The notes below the pieces were generated by a model. It saw only the letters and a list, made by a program, of their open reading frames with translations. It ran no database searches and had not been told where the DNA came from. Position numbers and translations under genes: made by a program. From CAYJBH01 sp964370825 (GTDB lineage: Bacteria; Bacillota; Clostridia; Oscillospirales; Ruminococcaceae), in NCBI GenBank assembly GCA_964370825.1, contig CAYJKY010000002.1, positions 1 to 64,000 on the forward strand: DNA of 64,000 nucleotides, in the 5' to 3' direction. Positions 58,864 to 64,000 of this stretch are shown in pieces (within the stretch, counting starts at the first letter, position 1; each line of letters opens with the position of its first letter).

Positions 58864-61800
58864 TTAAAAAGCGATAGTATAGTCATTTTCATCACTGTTA
58901 TAACTATCCATGATTAGTAGCAGGTCAGCGGAGTTTACCGAGTCATCACCATTAATATCACATAATTTATTATCGGCATATGTGCTGCTATTCCTAAAGT
59001 TTTTCGAATTTCTGACGATGCTCAAATCATTAAAGTCAATAATCCCATCAGAATTGATATCTCCTGCCGCAAGGTATATATAATTAAATATGGAATTAGA
59101 GTGTGTGGTAAAGTCTATCTGTTCAGTTCCAATTACAACATCGGTTATGGTAAAGTCTAAATTACCTTCCTTACTTATTACAATATCATAGCTTCCGGGT
59201 TCTACCGGAGTAGGGAATGTTTCATCTAGCATTTCGGATGAATATTCGGGATTAAAATGATTTAAATCATCCGATGAATACAGGCTGATGATTACCGGTT
59301 TACTCGGATTAGCAGTTATAACATTTAGCTTTACAGAGGCAGTTGGATTTACATCATTATTCCCTCTGATAATAAACTCAGAAAATTTATCAACAGTTAT
59401 GATAATGTACTTGCCCTTAATATCTTCCTTTACCGGAACTTTAAAATTTTCTTTTTCCGTCGGCTTGTTAGGATCGGTTGTGGTATGTTCTATGTTTGCA
59501 TGGTTGTAATTGAAATTGTTGTTAAGATAAAGTTTTAATGTTACGGGTGTATGCAAAAGAGTATTATTTATATAGGCCTCATTAAAACTGTAAGTTGCAA
59601 GTGCTTTTATCTGCAATGCTATACTATCAACACCCTGCTGGTGCGTTGCAACCGATTGAATAATTTCAAGACTATACACGGTTTCCCAAAAAACCGGAGA
59701 TGGCATACCGTTGTCTCCCCCACCTTTTTCGGAAAATGCCAAACCGTAAACCTCTGCCTGAATATTCGGTAGGGCAATGTCAGGACTTACACCCTCCTCA
59801 ACGATGGGTAAACTACTTGCAACAGATAATATAGGATTGACCTTTAAAAAAAAGGCTTCTAATTGTTTTATCTTTTCAATTATTTTCTCTTGACCCCTTA
59901 TGTCCTCGATAGGTGAGTTTGAAATCAACTTTGCCGCTTGTGCAATGATGTTTTTTGCATCTTCAATCTGTGCATCGCTTAATATTTCGGACTGCGGTAG
60001 CGAATTAGTTAGCACGGTTAACTTATCATACAATATCTCGGATGAGGTTTTAACCACAATATCAAAGGTAGCGGTTTTGCCCTCGTAATCGACTGTGAGG
60101 GTTTGCGTGCCTAAGGTGGTGTTGTCATAACCGGATATCATCCCGGCAGACATATTCACGGCAACTATTGAGTTATCGCTGTAGACAGCCTCGATAATTC
60201 CGCCCGAAACATCAAGTTCGTCCATCAAGGCATAGCTTGTTTTCATGGGCACTAAATAGACCGAAATTGATTTAACCGTTGCATCCAAGGTTACGTTATG
60301 AACCCTTAACTCCGGATAGCTGTATGTAGCATCGCCGTCCATCGTCCAAACATTATCGAAATTAAAACCAATGTAATTCTCAATACTCTGTAACTGCGGC
60401 GTGTTTAACCGCCATGTGTATCCTGTATAATTACCGACAGTGAGTGGTTGCCCAACCGAGATGATACGGGAAGAGTCTACAAGAGTGTAAACATTTTTAA
60501 AGGTTGAGGCTCCATCGTTTAATAATCCGACTCCTCCGGAAGGTCTGTCACCTCCCGTAATTATTCCTGCATTATAGCAATTTACCGTCGAGCCCTTTTC
60601 CATCAATCCGATAACTCCTCCAATATAAATATTGGAACTGTCGGACCCTTGCTGTTCGGTTATGGTAACATCGGCAGCATTATAGCAATCCATTACATCT
60701 GCATTTACAAATATTCTGCCGGCAACACCACCAATTCTTAACTCTGTCATGCTGTCGGCATCGGTGATTGCAGAAACCTCGACATCACCCATGTTATAGC
60801 TTGTATAAATTCTGCCGGTAGATACTCCAACAATGCCCCCAACCTGTGCGAATACCATACTGTCTGTTGACGTAACCGTACCGGTAATTACGCCTTTATT
60901 GTAGCTACTGTATATATTACCGTCAGATCCTGCAGAAATGCCTCCAACCTCTACTGAATATGGTGCCTGTGCACTCACATTGCCGATATTGTGACACATA
61001 AAAATATCGCCAGAAAATGCATCACGATTGGCTTGATACGCCGATATTCCGCCGGCAAATGCATTCATGTGCAGTGCTGTTGAGCTTATATCGGCGGTGT
61101 TGGTACAGTATTCTACAACACCTATCTCGGAGTATCCGACAATCCCTGCAGCGTAGACATTAGCATTGCTTTCTGCCACTGTTGCATTCTGCCCTATTGC
61201 AGAGGTTATATCTCCATTGTTATTGCAGTGAGATATACTTCCGTTTAATAACTGTCCGACAATTCCTGCGGCATATCCTACGCTCTCGCTGTTGCCCTTA
61301 ACCATGGAATTCACCATTGCATTATTGGTGCAACGCTCCACAATTCCACCTTCCACCTGACCGACAACCCCGCCTAGAAACAGCCGTTCGGTATTAGGTG
61401 TGTCCATGCTTACAAAATTCGAATCAACCGCATTTACCGTTGCGCCATTTGTGCATTCGGTAACAATGCTGTCTTCATCAATATAGCCGACAATTCCTCC
61501 GGTATAATTATCGCCGGTTACCGTTCCTGTCACGGTACAATTTTCAATAGTTGAATTAACGATATAGCCTGCTATTGCACCGGTGAAAATGTTTGCATTT
61601 GACGTTCCGGATATATTTACATCAACCATATTTATATTTTTAATCGTTGCCCCATCTACATAGCCGAAAAGTCCCAACCAATGAATCGAGGTAGTATCAA
61701 CAAGCTGATATAAGCCTATTATGCTGTGATTTTTTCCGTCAAAAACGCCACTGAAGGGATTTGAAGCCCACCCGATTGCCTCAAATCCATACCCATGATA

Positions 61801-62079
61801 CGAGCTATAACCGGGTGTGGGTTTTATGCCATATTCGTAAAAAGCTCCCCCCTCTTCAAAGTCTGAAGACAAAAACTCAATGTCATTCATCAAAGTGTAA
61901 TGTGCGGTCGGTTCGTCAAACACCATATTGAGATGTTCCCTGGTCGTAATCTGATACGGATCCTGTTCAGTTCCGCTACCGAGCATATCGACATTATCAC
62001 CCTGTGCATATCCCACGGTGGAAAAAAACACAAATATTATGGCACAAAATAATATATTCTGTAAAAGCCTCTGTATCAT
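58864..62079 (-). CDS. Large secreted GLUG-repeat protein with Ig-like and dockerin domains
   Basis: 1071 residues. Signal peptide (1-25, ending VGYAQ). Residues about 110-540 contain roughly a dozen GLUG-type repeats with closing GGIVGY/GGVVGQ elements, followed by an Ig-like Big_3-type domain (about 615-690, DVSGGIIEAVYSDNSIVAVNM), a helical segment (690-765) and two beta-rich regions. The end is a type I dockerin: two EF-hand-like calcium loops, GDINSDGIIDFNDLSIV and CDINGDDSVNSADLLLI. It would bind a cohesin partner outside the cell. Function of the GLUG part is unknown, perhaps adhesion or substrate binding. No cohesin or scaffoldin gene is in the window. Confidence 0.88.
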   Translation of the reverse strand: MIQRLLQNILFCAIIFVFFSTVGYAQGDNVDMLGSGTEQDPYQITTREHLNMVFDEPTAHYTLMNDIEFLSSDFEEGGAFYEYGIKPTPGYSSYHGYGFEAIGWASNPFSGVFDGKNHSIIGLYQLVDTTSIHWLGLFGYVDGATIKNINMVDVNISGTSNANIFTGAIAGYIVNSTIENCTVTGTVTGDNYTGGIVGYIDEDSIVTECTNGATVNAVDSNFVSMDTPNTERLFLGGVVGQVEGGIVERCTNNAMVNSMVKGNSESVGYAAGIVGQLLNGSISHCNNNGDITSAIGQNATVAESNANVYAAGIVGYSEIGVVEYCTNTADISSTALHMNAFAGGISAYQANRDAFSGDIFMCHNIGNVSAQAPYSVEVGGISAGSDGNIYSSYNKGVITGTVTSTDSMVFAQVGGIVGVSTGRIYTSYNMGDVEVSAITDADSMTELRIGGVAGRIFVNADVMDCYNAADVTITEQQGSDSSNIYIGGVIGLMEKGSTVNCYNAGIITGGDRPSGGVGLLNDGASTFKNVYTLVDSSRIISVGQPLTVGNYTGYTWRLNTPQLQSIENYIGFNFDNVWTMDGDATYSYPELRVHNVTLDATVKSISVYLVPMKTSYALMDELDVSGGIIEAVYSDNSIVAVNMSAGMISGYDNTTLGTQTLTVDYEGKTATFDIVVKTSSEILYDKLTVLTNSLPQSEILSDAQIEDAKNIIAQAAKLISNSPIEDIRGQEKIIEKIKQLEAFFLKVNPILSVASSLPIVEEGVSPDIALPNIQAEVYGLAFSEKGGGDNGMPSPVFWETVYSLEIIQSVATHQQGVDSIALQIKALATYSFNEAYINNTLLHTPVTLKLYLNNNFNYNHANIEHTTTDPNKPTEKENFKVPVKEDIKGKYIIITVDKFSEFIIRGNNDVNPTASVKLNVITANPSKPVIISLYSSDDLNHFNPEYSSEMLDETFPTPVEPGSYDIVISKEGNLDFTITDVVIGTEQIDFTTHSNSIFNYIYLAAGDINSDGIIDFNDLSIVRNSKNFRNSSTYADNKLCDINGDDSVNSADLLLIMDSYNSDENDYTIAF

Positions 62080-62111
62080 ATTTAAAACTCCTATATATGC
62101 ACAACGACATA

Positions 62112-62140
62112 ATTCTACAGCAATATATATAATAAGTCAA
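62112..62140 (-). promoter_or_regulatory. Promoter of the GLUG/dockerin gene
   Basis: On the minus strand TTGACT (62140-62135), 17-base spacer, TAGAAT (62117-62112), 33 bases before the ATG. Close to the divergent promoter at 62156-62185. Confidence 0.65.
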
Positions 62141-62155
62141 TATCTTATATACCCC

Positions 62156-62185
62156 TTTACATTACCTCTGTGCAAATGATATAAT
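62156..62185 (+). promoter_or_regulatory. Promoter of the zinc-ribbon membrane protein gene
   Basis: TTTACA (62156-62161), 18-base spacer, TATAAT (62180-62185), 37 bases before the gene at 62222. Confidence 0.55.
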
Positions 62186-62221
62186 AATATTAATAGATAA
62201 ATTAGTTAATAAGGGTCATTT

Positions 62222-62926
62222 ATGTTTTCATTCCTGTTTGTTCTGGTTCCCATTTTAGTCTTAATCATTTTCTGTTATGTTATATACATAAATTTAAAAA
62301 ACACCTTTCGGCGGTTGTTTGGTACAAACTCGATTGCAGAACTTGCAGACATTAGAGATTTTGAGATGGAGGAAACTCCTAAATCCATAAGTGGTATGGA
62401 ATCTATCGAGCGTCCGAAAATAGTTGAAGATTTTCCGAAAATGTCGATAGACGAGCTGAAGAGTAGAGACATTGATGAAATATTTGCATACTACCACGCA
62501 TTAGAGAACGGCGATTTTTCAAGATATGATGATAATGAACTTTTTAACGATAGAATGAAATCGGCAATCATAGCGGCGCAGAAGAACCGATATTCACTAT
62601 CAAATATCAATATCCACCGACAATCTATCAGTAGATACACCAAAACTGCCAACACCGCAACTATTAACATCCAAACGTCATTAGAAGGGTTTAAAAAGGA
62701 CATTGCAATGCCGGACGGCAAAAAAACACAGCTTAGAGTTCAAACTGAGTGGATATATCTATTAGATCCAGAAAATTTTAATGGGGGTTTAACCACAACA
62801 CTAAACTGTCCTAACTGTGGCGCACCTGTTTCAGGCATAGGGAATGATTACTGCGAACACTGTGGCAGCGAAATAACGATAAATTACAGTAGAAGTTGGC
62901 AACTAAGCTATATAAATGAAATATAA
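62222..62926 (+). CDS. Membrane protein with C-terminal zinc ribbon, function unknown
   Basis: 234 residues, not assigned to a family. One N-terminal transmembrane helix (about 2-26, FLFVLVPILVLIIFCYVIYI), a charged middle region (45-110), and an alpha+beta part from about 118 (YSLSNINIHRQSIS, ATINIQTSLEG, QLRVQTEWIYLLDP) that resembles a Tim44/NTF2-type domain. Toward the end a zinc ribbon CPNCGAPVSGIGNDYCEHCGSEI carries four cysteines in two CxxC pairs. The last 15 residues form a strand (SRSWQLSYI). It may be related to the Tim44-like zinc-ribbon proteins of clostridia; this is a guess. Confidence 0.65.
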   Translation: MFSFLFVLVPILVLIIFCYVIYINLKNTFRRLFGTNSIAELADIRDFEMEETPKSISGMESIERPKIVEDFPKMSIDELKSRDIDEIFAYYHALENGDFSRYDDNELFNDRMKSAIIAAQKNRYSLSNINIHRQSISRYTKTANTATINIQTSLEGFKKDIAMPDGKKTQLRVQTEWIYLLDPENFNGGLTTTLNCPNCGAPVSGIGNDYCEHCGSEITINYSRSWQLSYINEI

Positions 62927-62961
62927 CATTCACTCGTTTAATTAATTTATATTTACCCCTA

Positions 62962-62990
62962 TTGACCGAATGAAATAAAGGGAATATAAT
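62962..62990 (+). promoter_or_regulatory. Promoter of the flavin reductase gene
   Basis: TTGACC (62962-62967), 17-base spacer, TATAAT (62985-62990), about 45 bases before the start codon. Confidence 0.75.
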
Positions 62991-63034
62991 AAAAATATAA
63001 TTATAGTATAAGTTTTTATCGGAAAGGATTGATT

Positions 63035-63535
63035 ATGTCACTAAAAGAAATCACCATAGATGAACTCACATTAAACCCGTTTAACAAAATCAAGGATGAA
63101 TGGGCACTACTATCAGCCGGAAACAAGGAAAAAGCCAACACCATGACGGTGTCATGGGGCGGGCTTGGAGCGATATGGGGCAAGAACGTTGTAACTGTTT
63201 ATGTACGTCCGACACGTTATACCTATGAATTTTGCGAATCCGAGGAATATTTCTCTCTTTCCTTCCCGGGTAAAGATGCAAAAAAAGACATGGCATACCT
63301 CGGCAGTGTGTCAGGAAGAGAAACGGATAAACTTTCTAACACCTCACTTAATATGGATTTTTGCGAAAATGTGCCGTTTATTAAGGAAGCAGAGCTTGTG
63401 TTTATCTGCAAAAAACTCTACCATTCCGACCTTGAGCCGAAAAATTTTATCGACGATGAAATTGAAGGGTTTTACCCTCTTAAGGATTATCATCGAATTT
63501 ATATCGGTGATATCGTTAAGGTGTTAGCACGGTAA
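63035..63535 (+). CDS. Flavin reductase-like (FMN-binding split barrel) protein
   Basis: 166 residues from the ATG at 63035, six bases after GGAAAGGA; an in-frame TTG at 63029 is less likely. Split-barrel flavoprotein: NTMTVSWGGLGAIWGKNVVTVYVRPTRYTYEF binds FMN phosphate, and YFSLSFPGKDAKKDMAYLGSVSGRETDKL continues the flavin-reductase signature. C-terminal YHRIYIGDIVKVL completes the barrel. Role may be flavin reduction or redox sensing. Its 3-prime end overlaps that of galK by 12 bases on the opposite strand. Confidence 0.88.
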   Translation: MSLKEITIDELTLNPFNKIKDEWALLSAGNKEKANTMTVSWGGLGAIWGKNVVTVYVRPTRYTYEFCESEEYFSLSFPGKDAKKDMAYLGSVSGRETDKLSNTSLNMDFCENVPFIKEAELVFICKKLYHSDLEPKNFIDDEIEGFYPLKDYHRIYIGDIVKVLAR

Positions 63536-64000
63536 AATTTCGCATATTCCTACTGGGCGAATTATTAGGCGATGACATCTTCCCACACCGAAAATCTTTT
63601 CCAGTTCGAGTTGATACTCATCGGCTAACTCCTTCGGTACAAAAGCCTGAATTGTTCCGGCAAAGCCGCCTCCCTGAAGTCGGCATGCTCCCCTGCCCGA
63701 TAGAATTTGCTCGCTCACGCAAAGTGCAAGCGGTATATTCTGTTCGGCTGAAATCTCCGGCTTATATGCATTTTGCAGGAACTTAAAGGAAGAATTTCCG
63801 CAATCCTTGATTATATTTAAAAAGGAATCTATATCGTTTTCGTTAGCCGCTATGTATGCACGTTCAACCCTTGTGCATTCGGCGTTAAAATGTAGTGCTC
63901 TCATGGCGGCACGGTCGCCGAGTTTGGCTCTGATATCCGGCAACTTGTTAATTACATCGGATAAAGGAATTTCACGGAGTAGACTTTTACCGAACAAGCC
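63524..64000 (-). CDS. galK: Galactokinase, 3-prime part (truncated by window edge)
   Basis: At least 157 residues are in the window and the 5-prime part lies beyond the right edge. The visible C-terminal GHMP-kinase region includes RAMRALHFNAECTRVERAYIA-type helix (AMRALHFNAECTRVERA), then CGNSSFKFLQNAYKP and the motif-3 loop GACRLQGGGFAGTIQAFVP, matching the galactokinase GAxxxGGGFGG-type signature. The protein ends RPVGICEILPC. It would phosphorylate galactose in the Leloir pathway. Neighbouring gal genes are not seen. Confidence 0.88.
   Translation of the reverse strand, partial: GLFGKSLLREIPLSDVINKLPDIRAKLGDRAAMRALHFNAECTRVERAYIAANENDIDSFLNIIKDCGNSSFKFLQNAYKPEISAEQNIPLALCVSEQILSGRGACRLQGGGFAGTIQAFVPKELADEYQLELEKIFGVGRCHRLIIRPVGICEILPC

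Noticed and set aside
63524..63535. 12-base overlap of convergent flavin reductase and galK ends
   Set aside because: Short tail-to-tail overlaps are common in compact genomes and need no special explanation.

Overview
The window looks like a chromosomal segment of a flagellated, low-GC Gram-positive bacterium of the class Clostridia. The basis is Bacillota-type flagellar and chemotaxis genes (fliY, cheC, cheD, a FliA/WhiG sigma factor, flbD), a SpoIVFA/SpoIVFB-like peptidase pair, strong AAGGAGG ribosome binding sites and consensus sigma-A promoters. A dockerin-bearing protein at the right end fits an anaerobic polysaccharide- or host-associated lifestyle. I cannot name the species. No tRNA, rRNA, CRISPR array or insertion sequence was seen.

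Layout. (1) 1-6.8 kb is a mixed accessory region: a methyltransferase and two GNAT acetyltransferases on the + strand, a small minus-strand operon encoding a membrane protein and a hypothetical protein, an ECF sigma factor with a DUF4367 partner, and a short threonyl-tRNA synthetase behind a leader that looks like a threonine attenuator. (2) 6.9-11.9 kb (minus) holds the SpoIVFA/SpoIVFB-like pair, a B12/radical-SAM protein with its DUF2344 partner, a YwaF-type membrane protein and a Dabb protein. (3) 12-40.3 kb (minus) is one long fla/che unit from flgB to cheD, followed by fapA, a lipid kinase and radA. It starts at a clear sigma-A promoter at 40358-40386 and carries basal body, MS-ring, C-ring, export, hook, stator and sigma-28 genes in canonical order. 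flhF, flhG, fliL, cheA, cheW and cheB are absent. (4) 40.5-44.6 kb has a VanY-like carboxypeptidase divergent from a murQ-namZ-murK operon for scavenging peptidoglycan amino sugars. (5) 44.7-47.1 kb (minus) is aroF-pheA behind a leader encoding a 27-residue peptide with eight phenylalanines and a strong terminator. (6) 47.1-64 kb contains a divergent SDR/TetR pair with a 33-bp palindrome, a bactofilin, RNase HI, an ABC exporter, a URO-D-family protein and an alpha/beta hydrolase, an adenine deaminase-ACT-PFL operon divergent from a CCA-adding enzyme, a 1071-residue GLUG/dockerin surface protein, a zinc-ribbon membrane protein, a flavin reductase, and the 3-prime part of galK cut by the window edge.

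Most notable are the two peptide-coding leaders. One has three consecutive Thr codons ahead of a ThrRS that lacks the TGS domain and nearly all of the editing domain. The other is Phe-rich and lies ahead of aroF-pheA. Both combine a consensus promoter, a short ORF loaded with the codon of the relevant amino acid, an intrinsic terminator and then the enzyme gene. In Bacillota such genes are more often controlled by T-boxes, and I saw no T-box in either leader. Other points worth checking are a FlgD with a C-terminal fibronectin III domain, RNA hairpins flanking flgE and covering the fapA start, a perfect inverted repeat at the predicted 5-prime end of the fla transcript, and a palindrome at the murQ promoter. 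All protein calls come from reading motifs by eye, without database searches.
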